DNA from: Candidatus Atribacteria bacterium
GTDB lineage: Bacteria > Atribacterota > JALVIU01
Length of the DNA: 5,788 bases
Direction: 5' to 3'
NCBI GenBank assembly: GCA_027028665.1
Contig: JALVIU010000070.1
Span: forward strand, 1-5,788
The notes below the pieces were generated by a model. That model was not told the DNA's origin. It was given only the letters and a program-made list of their open reading frames with translations, and searched no databases. This document shows, in pieces, positions 1 through 5,500 of this stretch (the first letter of the stretch is position 1; each line of letters begins with the position of its first letter). The translations under genes and the position numbers were made by a program.

Positions 1-12
1 GGTCTCTTCCAT
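1..12 (-). CDS. Start of a divergent gene (first 4 codons only, product unknown)
   Basis: Read on the minus strand, an ATG at 12-10 is followed by GAA GAG ACC (Met-Glu-Glu-Thr) and runs off the left edge. It is supported by a near-perfect Shine-Dalgarno AAGGAGG at 26-20 with a 7-base spacer. The gene is divergent from the sugar transporter and shares its 480-base control region, so a role in the same sugar pathway (regulator, kinase or glycosidase) is possible. Four residues allow no identification. The start is well supported; the existence of a long reading frame to the left cannot be checked here. Confidence 0.6.
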
Positions 13-19
13 GATAGTT

Positions 20-26
20 CCTCCTT
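20..26 (-). promoter_or_regulatory. Ribosome binding site of the leftward gene
   Basis: AAGGAGG on the minus strand, 7 bases before the ATG at 12-10. It is the main evidence that a real gene begins at the left edge. Confidence 0.7.
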
Positions 27-44
27 AATCGTATTAATTCTTAA

Positions 45-65
45 TTACTTAATTAATTTAAGTAA
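45..65. repeat. AT-rich inverted repeat, candidate operator
   Basis: Arms TTACTTAA (45-52) and TTAAGTAA (58-65) are perfect reverse complements around a 5-base centre, TTAAT. The element lies just upstream of the leftward gene's ribosome site, so it would fall in that gene's promoter or early leader, where repressor operators often sit. It overlaps a tandem CTTAATTA pair (40-47, 48-55). Chance is a real alternative because the region is almost all A and T; no regulator is assigned. Confidence 0.4.
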
Positions 66-67
66 AG

Positions 68-101
68 GATTTAATCTAAGTATCGATTTAATCTAAGTAT
101 C
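68..101. repeat. Perfect 17-bp tandem duplication
   Basis: GATTTAATCTAAGTATC occurs at 68-84 and again at 85-101, with no mismatch and no spacer. Each copy contains GATT-T-AATC, a small inverted repeat. It is the longest of several tandem pairs in this control region. It could be two copies of a protein-binding site about 1.6 helical turns apart, or a slippage product. Confidence 0.9.
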
Positions 102-133
102 AGTAAAAGTAAAAAATAAAAGATTAAAAGATT
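102..133. repeat. Two further short tandem pairs
   Basis: AGTAAA is repeated at 102-107 and 108-113, and AAAAGATT at 118-125 and 126-133, both perfect and adjacent. Each alone could be chance in AT-rich DNA. They matter because they follow directly after the 17-bp duplication. Confidence 0.7.
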
Positions 134-204
134 AGTTAATATAGTATTTATAAATATTATAACATATAAAATAAAAAGATTTTTTAATGAATTATTGTTT
201 TATT

Positions 205-239
205 GATAAAATTAGTGATAAAATTAGTTGACAGTTGAC
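205..239. repeat. Overlapping 12-bp and 7-bp tandem duplications
   Basis: GATAAAATTAGT is duplicated exactly (205-216, 217-228). AGTTGAC is then duplicated exactly (226-232, 233-239), sharing three bases with the previous pair and running straight into CCCGGG (239-244). The second pair creates a TTGACA (228-233) that has no usable -10 box downstream and is probably not a promoter. Confidence 0.85.
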
Positions 240-333
240 CCGGGAATAAATAGCTCTTGGGTGCTCGCTATATCAAATTTAATTAGAAATATAACATTTT
301 TATTGATATATTATGAAAATTTTCTGATTTATC

Positions 334-362
334 TTGACAGCAATAACAAAAAGATTTATACT
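334..362 (+). promoter_or_regulatory. Sigma-70-type promoter of the transporter operon
   Basis: TTGACA at 334-339, a 17-base spacer, then TATACT at 357-362: a perfect -35 and a five-of-six -10 element. Transcription should begin near 369, leaving a leader of about 120 bases before the binding-protein start at 493. It is the best promoter on the plus strand in this region. Confidence 0.8.
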
Positions 363-382
363 TAAAATGGATTTTTTGGTAT

Positions 383-457
383 TTTACCTTAGAGTTTTAG
401 CTCTATGGAAAGGGGGTGAGGTAGACTTAGTTTTGTGTCTTAAGTTTTTATTTTTTG
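383..457 (+). promoter_or_regulatory. Structured mRNA leader of the transporter operon (tentative)
   Basis: Two folds are visible. Bases 383-391 can pair with 417-425 (9 pairs, two of them G-U), enclosing a small GAG/CTC hairpin (392-394 with 401-403, loop TTTTAG). Then ACTTAG (425-430) can pair imperfectly with CTTAAGT (439-445, one bulged T), followed by TTTT-A-TTTTTT (446-456), which resembles a weak intrinsic terminator ahead of the ribosome site. The first fold overlaps the second at base 425. This could be an attenuator or simply an AT-rich leader; it matches no riboswitch class I recognise. Confidence 0.3.
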
Positions 458-479
458 AGAAATTTTAAAAAATGAAAAT

Positions 480-485
480 GGAGGT
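480..485 (+). promoter_or_regulatory. Ribosome binding site that sets the binding-protein start
   Basis: GGAGGT lies 7 bases before the ATG at 493. The earlier in-frame ATGs at 472 and 478 have no ribosome site of this quality, and the site would lie inside their coding sequence. Starting at 493 also puts a classical signal peptide at the N-terminus. Confidence 0.85.
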
Positions 486-492
486 AAATACT

Positions 493-1497
493 ATGAAGAA
501 GTTGTTAGTTTTATCTTTGACTTTAGTATTTGTGCTTAGCTTGAGTTTATTTGCATATGGTGAATCTTACCTTTTAGCACCTAAGAGTTTAAATAACCCA
601 TATTGGTTTGCTGTAGAAAATGGAATGAAAGATGCAGCACAGAAACTTGGTGTGAAAGCTATATTTGATGCACCTGTAGAAGCAGATGTAGCAAAGCAAG
701 CACAGAAAATTATAGATTATGTAATAAAAGGTGTTGCAGGTATTGGTATTTCCCCAAATGACCCAGAGGGTATAAAAGTTGCCGTGAAAAAAGCTTTAGA
801 AAAGGGAATTCCTGTTATTACCTTTGATGCAGACGCACCAGACAGTGGAAGATATGTATATATAGGTACCAATAACTATGTTGGTGGTTATGAAGCAGGA
901 AAACTTATGGCGAAATTTATAAAGAAGATGAAAGCAGACAAAAGTGAGATAAGGCTTGCAATTCTTACAGGTGGCCTTGCCGCACTTAATCTAAATGAAA
1001 GAATCAAAGGATTTAAAGATGCACTTGCCAAGAATTGCTCCAAAAAGATCGTATATGTAGCAGATCCTTTCCCATGTAATGATGATACTGCAAAGAGTAT
1101 TCAGATTATTGCAGATGTTATGAGAAAGTACAAAAACCTTGATGGATGGTTTATGGCAGGTGGATGGCCACTCTTTGCTCCTCCAAAATCTTTAGAACAG
1201 GCATTAGGCGGAAAAGAAAGAGTAAAAGATCTTATCGTGATAAGTTTTGATACCTTAATGCCAGAACTTGAAATAGTAAAGGCTGGAATTGCAAAGGGAC
1301 TTGTAGGACAGAGACCATATATGATGGGTTATCTTTCTATGATGGTACTCTATGATATGGCAAGACTTGGTGTGGAACAAACACTTAGAATTCTTCCAAA
1401 GGATCGTAAGATCGACACAGGTGTTGATATAGTAACACAGGAAAACGTAGTAGAATTTATGAAATCTGTAGAAAAGATTTATCAGAAGAGAAAATAA
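493..1497 (+). CDS. Periplasmic sugar-binding protein of a CUT2-type ABC transporter
   Basis: A 334-residue solute-binding protein (Peripla_BP_4 / ribose-binding type) that captures a monosaccharide outside the membrane and delivers it to the permease encoded next. The N-terminus is a signal peptide: two lysines, a hydrophobic core to about residue 20, and a likely signal peptidase I cut after Ala-Tyr-Gly (21-23). There is no lipobox cysteine, so it is probably a free periplasmic protein. NPYW (35-38), FDADAPDSGR (111-120), NER (168-170), SFDT (251-254) and GQRPYMMGY (272-280) fall where RbsB-family proteins contact sugar; Asp112, Asn168, Asp253 and Gln273 are probable ligands. As I recall it, Thermotoga maritima TM0114, a glucose/xylose-binding protein, is similar throughout, especially at PDSGRYVYIGT and GQRPYMMGYLS. 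Xylose or glucose is therefore more likely than ribose; the substrate is inferred. Cys182 and Cys195 could form a disulfide. The gene has its own promoter and is followed by a hairpin terminator. Confidence 0.92.
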   Translation: MKKLLVLSLTLVFVLSLSLFAYGESYLLAPKSLNNPYWFAVENGMKDAAQKLGVKAIFDAPVEADVAKQAQKIIDYVIKGVAGIGISPNDPEGIKVAVKKALEKGIPVITFDADAPDSGRYVYIGTNNYVGGYEAGKLMAKFIKKMKADKSEIRLAILTGGLAALNLNERIKGFKDALAKNCSKKIVYVADPFPCNDDTAKSIQIIADVMRKYKNLDGWFMAGGWPLFAPPKSLEQALGGKERVKDLIVISFDTLMPELEIVKAGIAKGLVGQRPYMMGYLSMMVLYDMARLGVEQTLRILPKDRKIDTGVDIVTQENVVEFMKSVEKIYQKRK

Positions 1498-1510
1498 TTA
1501 TTTAGATATA

Positions 1511-1536
1511 AAAGGGGGATTTATCCCCCTTTTTTT
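1511..1536 (+). terminator. Intrinsic terminator inside the operon, after the binding-protein gene
   Basis: AAAGGGGG (1511-1518) pairs with CCCCCTTT (1525-1532) around the loop ATTTAT, and the T-run continues to 1536. It begins 13 bases after the stop codon and ends about 20 bases before the permease ribosome site. A partial terminator here would give more binding protein than permease and ATPase, and the stem would protect the 3' end of the short message. This arrangement is common in binding-protein-dependent transporters. Confidence 0.88.
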
Positions 1537-1568
1537 ATTATACAAAGCGAAGAAAAAGGAGAAGTTAA

Positions 1569-2507
1569 ATGAAGAGGATATTTCAAATAAAAGAGATAGG
1601 TATCCTTATTATTTTACTTGTTCTTATGGGTTTTCTAGGGATTACTACAAGGTCCTTTCTTACCTCTGAGAATCTTTTAACTGCACTTTTAAACATCTCT
1701 TTTATAGCTATTATGGCATTTGGGGAAACAATGGTTATTATCACTGCAGGTATAGATCTCTCTGTAGGCTCGATTTTGGGTATATCCAGTGTAGTCATAG
1801 CATTATTACTTCATGATTATCATATGGCAATGGTTCCAGCTATTTTGTCTGGACTTTTAATGGGGACTACTATGGGTTTGGTAAATGGTTTTTTGATAAC
1901 CAAGCTAAAACTACCTCCTTTTATTGCAACTATGGGCATGTTAAGTATTGGTAGAGGCCTTGCCTATGTATTGACTGGTGGATGGCCTATTTCTCCATTC
2001 CCTGAAACATTTACTAATATTGGGCAAGGAAAACTCTTTGGTATTCCAAATCCGGTTTTGTTTATGATAGTATTAGCAATTATTGCCCACATATTCCTTA
2101 AATATACAGTTTTAGGAAGAAGAATATATGCAGTAGGCGGTAATCTAAATGCTGCAAGGCTTTCTGGCGTAAAGGTAGATAAAATACTTATATTGGTGTA
2201 TGCTATTGCAGGTTTTCTTGCTGGTATATCAGGGTTTTTGATGACTGCCTGGCTTGGTGTGGGACAGGCAAATGCAGGACAGGGTTATGAGCTTGATGTT
2301 ATTGCAGCGGCAGTGATAGGTGGTACGAGCCTTATGGGTGGTGAAGGTACCATATTGGGCACCATATTGGGTGCAGCTATTATGGGTATATTGAGAAATG
2401 GGCTTATTCTTTTGGGTGTCTCCTCTTTCTGGCAACAGGTGGCAATAGGTTTAGTAATTATATTTGCTATTGCATTTGATAGGTTAAGAGGAGGATTAAG
2501 AAAGTGA
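1569..2507 (+). CDS. Sugar ABC transporter permease (RbsC/XylH family)
   Basis: A 312-residue inner-membrane permease that forms the sugar channel, probably as a dimer, and couples to the ATPase encoded next. It consists largely of hydrophobic segments (for example residues 10-25, 41-60, 66-81, 88-110, 117-136, 160-177, 206-228, 243-254, 262-283 and 288-303). Family hallmarks are ITAGIDLSVGS (58-68), LPPFIATMGMLSIGRG (115-130), the cytoplasmic loop GRRIYAVGGNLNAARLSGV (183-201), thought to contact the ATPase, and AAAVIGGTSLMGGEGT (246-261). Length fits the family (about 310-340). The start is set by AGGAG (1557-1561), 7 bases before the ATG. The stop overlaps the next start, so the two products are translationally coupled. 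Whether the system carries ribose, xylose or glucose cannot be told from the permease. Confidence 0.93.
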   Translation: MKRIFQIKEIGILIILLVLMGFLGITTRSFLTSENLLTALLNISFIAIMAFGETMVIITAGIDLSVGSILGISSVVIALLLHDYHMAMVPAILSGLLMGTTMGLVNGFLITKLKLPPFIATMGMLSIGRGLAYVLTGGWPISPFPETFTNIGQGKLFGIPNPVLFMIVLAIIAHIFLKYTVLGRRIYAVGGNLNAARLSGVKVDKILILVYAIAGFLAGISGFLMTAWLGVGQANAGQGYELDVIAAAVIGGTSLMGGEGTILGTILGAAIMGILRNGLILLGVSSFWQQVAIGLVIIFAIAFDRLRGGLRK

Positions 2508-4009
2508 GTGACACGGTCCTTGAAGTGAAAAATATATGGAAAGAGTTTCCAGGAGTTATTGCACTTAAAGGTATAAATGAAACCTTTCTAAAGGGTGAAG
2601 TGCATGCCATAGTAGGAGAAAATGGCGCAGGAAAATCTACTTTGATAAAGATAATTTCAGGAGTCTTTTCGCCAAATAAGGGAGATATCTTTCTAAAAGG
2701 AAAAAAAGTAAGATTTGGGTCTCCTATTGATGCAAAAAGCCATGGTATTGTAACTATCTTTCAGGAACTTTCTGTGCTCCCGAATCTCTCTGTGGCAGAG
2801 AATATATTTATAGGTCAAGAAAAGACTAATCTTGGTTTTTTAAGCTATGGAGATCTTTATAAGAGGACAAAAGAGATATTAGAACAATTAGAAATTGCAG
2901 ACATATCCCCATCTACTATAACAGGTACCCTCTCTGTTGCATATCAGCAGCTTATCGAGATAGGAAGGGCAGTAGCGACAAAGGCAGATGTTATTATAAT
3001 GGATGAACCTACCTCTTCTCTTACCGAAAATGAGGTAAAGACACTATTTAAGATAATCGGAAAATTAAAGGATAACGGAGTTACAGTAATATATATCTCT
3101 CATAAATTAGATGAAATTTTCCAGATTGCAGATAGGGTAACAATCATGCGGGATGGAGAAAAGGTAGGTATCTATAATATAGATGAGGTAGTGGAAGATA
3201 GGATTATCGAACTGATGGTAGGTAGAAAACTGGAAAATTATTATATAAAGGATTCTAAACCTCGTAATGAGGTAATTCTTCAGGTAAAAGGTTTTAATGG
3301 GGAAAAGTTTAGGAATGTAAGTTTTGATCTGCGAAAGGGAGAAATCTTAGGGTTTTCTGGTCTTGTTGGTGCAGGGAGGACAGAACTTATGATGTCGCTT
3401 TTTGGTTTTTTGCCGTATGATAAAGGTGAGATATATTTAAAAGGTAAAAAGATAAACATAAAAAGTCCTTTAGATGCTATTAATTATAATATTGGTCTTG
3501 TGCCCGAGGATAGAAAACTTCAAGGGCTTATACTTATTATGACTGTAAGGGAAAATATTACACTTCCAGGCCTTGATAGGATAAAAATCGCAGGTTTTAT
3601 AAAACTTGCAGAGGAATATAGAATTGCAAAGCAAAAAGTAGAAGAGCTCTCTATAAAAACCCCTTCTATAGAACAGAAAGCCCTGAACCTTTCAGGAGGA
3701 AATCAGCAAAAGGTGGTACTTGCCAAATGGCTCAATTTAAGGCCTGAGATCCTTATACTTGATGAGCCAACACGTGGTATAGATGTAGGGGCAAAGGCAG
3801 AGATCTATAAGCTTATGAATGAAATGGCAAAAGAAGGAATAAGTATTATAATGGTATCCTCTGAACTTCCTGAGATTCTTGCCATGAGTGATAGAGTAGC
3901 CGTAATGGCAGAAGGGGAGTTAACTGCAGTTTTGGAAAGAGATGAGGTATCAGAAGAAAAGATTATGCATTATGCAACCCCTCGATCAGTGCTTTCGAAG
4001 GCCTCTTAA
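2504..4009 (+). CDS. Sugar ABC transporter ATP-binding protein, double domain (RbsA/XylG family)
   Basis: A 501-residue cytoplasmic ATPase with two fused nucleotide-binding domains, the usual length for RbsA/MglA/XylG. Domain 1 has Walker A GENGAGKST (38-46), Q-loop Gln87, the family's altered signature LSVAYQQ (143-149), Walker B VIIMDEPT (163-170) and switch His200. Domain 2 has a degenerate Walker A, GLVGAGRTE (286-294), without the lysine; an intact signature LSGGNQQ (396-402); Walker B ILILDEPT (416-423); and Ser in place of the switch His (VSSELPE, 451-457). This asymmetry is normal for the family: one composite site hydrolyses ATP and the other is degenerate. Translation starts at GTG 2504, 4 bases inside the permease gene, with GGAGG at 2490-2494. 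The product powers the permease encoded just upstream. Function as a sugar importer ATPase is secure; the substrate is not. Confidence 0.95.
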   Translation: MSDTVLEVKNIWKEFPGVIALKGINETFLKGEVHAIVGENGAGKSTLIKIISGVFSPNKGDIFLKGKKVRFGSPIDAKSHGIVTIFQELSVLPNLSVAENIFIGQEKTNLGFLSYGDLYKRTKEILEQLEIADISPSTITGTLSVAYQQLIEIGRAVATKADVIIMDEPTSSLTENEVKTLFKIIGKLKDNGVTVIYISHKLDEIFQIADRVTIMRDGEKVGIYNIDEVVEDRIIELMVGRKLENYYIKDSKPRNEVILQVKGFNGEKFRNVSFDLRKGEILGFSGLVGAGRTELMMSLFGFLPYDKGEIYLKGKKINIKSPLDAINYNIGLVPEDRKLQGLILIMTVRENITLPGLDRIKIAGFIKLAEEYRIAKQKVEELSIKTPSIEQKALNLSGGNQQKVVLAKWLNLRPEILILDEPTRGIDVGAKAEIYKLMNEMAKEGISIIMVSSELPEILAMSDRVAVMAEGELTAVLERDEVSEEKIMHYATPRSVLSKAS

Positions 4010-4015
4010 GGTTTA

Positions 4016-4051
4016 AATAATAAAGGAGGAGTTTTCTCCTCCTTTATTATT
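4016..4051. terminator. Bidirectional terminator between two convergent genes
   Basis: The arms 4016-4031 and 4036-4051 are perfect 16-bp reverse complements around the loop TTTT. The A/T-rich outer stem supplies a T-rich tail on either strand, so it can end both the transporter message and the leftward isomerase-like message. The TAA stop of the minus-strand gene (4049-4047) lies inside the right arm. Confidence 0.9.
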
Positions 4052-5171
4052 TTGTATAGACAATCTCTTTTACTAAATCCAGTATCCTTGCCTGATCACC
4101 TTTTTCCCTTGCCTTTTGTAATTCCTCTTTTTCCCTATATATGAGAAGGGCCTTTTTCATCGCATTTGCAAAAAACTCTTTTGATAATCTAATAGCAGCT
4201 ATGGGTTCTGTTCGATATGTAAATTGATCTTCTCCAAACCATCCATCATATCCTGTATCTATTGCAGCATAACAAAAGTCTATAAACCTCCATATATCTC
4301 CTGTTCCTGCCACACGGTCTTCGTCATTGCTATGGGTCTTTGCAGTATTTAGGTGGAAATTGGCCACAGGGACATCCATGAATTTTGCCATGTATAACAT
4401 GGATGCGGGCTCTACTGCATACATTTGCTCATGTCCATAATCTATGGCTACTCCCATAGCAGGTATTCCAAGCTCATCATTTACCTTTTTTGCAAAGAGA
4501 ATACCCTGGTGTGTAGTTGCAACTACCATATTTCCCTCCCTGGGTTCGTGAGATTTTGCCTCTACGCCAAACCTTAAGCCCCTTTTATTTGCTTTTTCTG
4601 CAATTTTTAGCACACCTTCAAAAAACCATTTGAACAGATTCCCATAATTTGCCTCAAAATTGTAATCCCATCCATCTGAGCCAGGCCATAGTGCCACAGA
4701 AGAGCATCCTATCTCTGCTGCGAGATCCACTGTATCGAGTGCACGAGAAAGCGCCCTTTCTCTTACTTCCTTTATGGGATTAGCTATACTTCCCATTTTC
4801 CATTGATGATGTGTCCATACATTTGTATTCATATTTGTAGGTACCATATTTAGTTCCTTGAAGGCACTTTTTACCTCATCTATAAGCTTATAATTCCACT
4901 TTCCTGTGTCATCATCTACAAATACAGTATTATGTAGCTCTACACCTTTGACCTTTGCCTCTGCTACTCTATATAGTTGAGATATAATATCACTTGGTAA
5001 TGAAGGATTATACCCTCCTGTTGCAAATCTGTCTGTAAAATCTCCTGCTGTCCAATGGCCTGCAGCAAATTTAATATCAAATTTTTCGAAGAACTCATCG
5101 ACCTTTTCGTCTTTTATAAAACCAGGATATTTACTTTCTAAATTACTTAAAGACTCTTTTCTTAGTTTCAT
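4047..5171 (-). CDS. Xylose-isomerase-like TIM-barrel protein, substrate unknown
   Basis: A 374-residue protein of the AP_endonuc_2 / xylose isomerase-like TIM-barrel superfamily, probably a cytoplasmic, metal-dependent aldose-ketose isomerase or epimerase. It follows the class I (Streptomyces-type, about 390 aa) xylose isomerase pattern: His80 in VELHN (catalytic His), TNVWTH (116-121), Trp162 in LWPGSDG, VEAKSHEP (203-210) matching EPKPNEP, DYGHEQM (244-250) matching the GHEQM motif, FHLN (272-275), DED (283-285) and GED (313-315). Two probable metal ligands differ from class I enzymes: Asp244 for Glu and Asn275 for Asp. L-rhamnose isomerases of the Pseudomonas stutzeri type have, as I recall, a similar D..H and FH.N pattern. 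It is therefore not a standard xylose isomerase. The charged C-terminal tail (about 345-374) may be helical. The ATG at 5171 follows a weak GGGG ribosome site (5183-5180). It has its own consensus promoter and is divergent from xylA. Confidence 0.85.
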   Translation of the reverse strand: MKLRKESLSNLESKYPGFIKDEKVDEFFEKFDIKFAAGHWTAGDFTDRFATGGYNPSLPSDIISQLYRVAEAKVKGVELHNTVFVDDDTGKWNYKLIDEVKSAFKELNMVPTNMNTNVWTHHQWKMGSIANPIKEVRERALSRALDTVDLAAEIGCSSVALWPGSDGWDYNFEANYGNLFKWFFEGVLKIAEKANKRGLRFGVEAKSHEPREGNMVVATTHQGILFAKKVNDELGIPAMGVAIDYGHEQMYAVEPASMLYMAKFMDVPVANFHLNTAKTHSNDEDRVAGTGDIWRFIDFCYAAIDTGYDGWFGEDQFTYRTEPIAAIRLSKEFFANAMKKALLIYREKEELQKAREKGDQARILDLVKEIVYTK

Positions 5172-5233
5172 TTTCTTTACCCCTATATTTTTATGTTAAA
5201 AATACGTTATAAATTAAAATCATTATTTAATTT

Positions 5234-5262
5234 ATTATAATATATTGATAGTTTCTTGTCAA
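5234..5262 (-). promoter_or_regulatory. Perfect consensus promoter of the isomerase-like gene
   Basis: On the minus strand, TTGACA (5262-5257), exactly 17 bases, then TATAAT (5239-5234): full consensus in both boxes and in spacing. Transcription should start near 5227, leaving a leader of about 55 bases before the ATG at 5171. Such a strong promoter is usually restrained by a regulator or belongs to a highly expressed gene. The TTAGTTA tandem pair (5268-5281) lies immediately upstream of the -35 box. Confidence 0.88.
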
Positions 5263-5267
5263 ATATC

Positions 5268-5281
5268 TTAGTTATTAGTTA
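5268..5281. repeat. TTAGTTA tandem pair next to the -35 box
   Basis: TTAGTTA is repeated exactly at 5268-5274 and 5275-5281, starting 6 bases upstream of the leftward -35 element. Its position suits an activator or repressor site, but it has no dyad symmetry. Confidence 0.7.
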
Positions 5282-5301
5282 ATCCCTTTAGATTTACAAT
5301 A

Positions 5302-5317
5302 TCTACAATTCTACAAT
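5302..5317. repeat. TCTACAAT tandem pair
   Basis: TCTACAAT occurs at 5302-5309 and 5310-5317 without mismatch, preceded by a partial third copy (TTTACAAT, 5293-5300). It overlaps the left arm of the inverted repeat at 5304-5347. Confidence 0.75.
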
Positions 5318-5347
5318 ACAAAACAAAGATAGGGATATAGAATTGTA
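5304..5347. repeat. 10-bp inverted repeat in the xylA control region
   Basis: TACAATTCTA (5304-5313) and TAGAATTGTA (5338-5347) are perfect reverse complements separated by 24 bases, so the arm centres lie 34 bases apart, about three helical turns. This spacing would suit a regulator binding two sites on one DNA face. As RNA it would form a hairpin followed by T-rich sequence (5348-5373). No regulator is assigned. Confidence 0.5.
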
Positions 5348-5500
5348 TCTTTTATTTTCTTCCCTGTTTTTTTAATGCTTATCAAAGGAGTATACAGATT
5401 TTAATCTCAATTAGATGTTCAAATAAGGATATATGAAATAGAAGTCTCCAGGTTAAACAATCTAAACCCTGTGGAATGATGGTAGCAATCTAAAGCTCCT

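Larger units (their letters stand above)
13..492. other. Divergent control region between the leftward gene and the transporter operon
   Basis: This 480-base stretch has no credible gene. From left to right it holds the leftward ribosome site (20-26), an 8-bp-arm inverted repeat (45-65), a run of perfect tandem duplications (40-55, 68-101, 102-113, 118-133, 205-228, 226-239), a short GC-rich patch around CCCGGG (239-244), the transporter promoter (334-362), and a leader of about 120 bases with possible hairpins. I could not find a convincing promoter for the leftward gene: a TATAAT on the minus strand at 161-156 lacks a matching -35 element. Confidence 0.75.

Noticed and set aside
68-133. CRISPR-like array
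   Set aside because: Copies are directly adjacent with no spacers and only two copies each.
156-161. TATAAT on the minus strand as the -10 of the leftward gene
   Set aside because: The expected -35 position reads AAAAAT; in DNA this AT-rich a lone TATAAT is weak evidence.
228-256. TTGACA at 228-233 as a second plus-strand promoter
   Set aside because: No -10-like sequence at 16-18 bases; the box is a by-product of the AGTTGAC duplication.
286-294. Broken second ATP site in the ATPase (residues 286-294 of the protein)
   Set aside because: The degenerate second Walker A and missing switch His are normal for RbsA/MglA-type proteins and do not indicate decay. The positions given are residue numbers, not bases.
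416-468. Leader peptide starting at GTG 416 or TTG 433
   Set aside because: The first stops after two codons; the second is 11 codons with a poor start and spacing.
472-492. ATG at 472 or 478 as the start of the binding-protein gene
   Set aside because: GGAGGT at 480-485 is correctly spaced for the ATG at 493, and the protein from 493 begins directly with a classical signal peptide.
1583-1798. 71-codon minus-strand frame
   Set aside because: It lies wholly inside the permease gene on the opposite strand, with no recognisable domain; a shadow of a well-supported gene.
2349-2372. Near-perfect 12-base tandem repeat inside the permease gene (encodes TILGTILG)
   Set aside because: Family members have the same length and a similar glycine pattern here, so it fits normal coding rather than an insertion.
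2229-2435. 68-codon minus-strand frame
   Set aside because: Inside the permease gene on the opposite strand; low-complexity His/Thr/Tyr-rich product typical of an antisense shadow.
5375-5404. Nine-codon ATG frame in the xylA control region
   Set aside because: No ribosome site upstream and too short to support.
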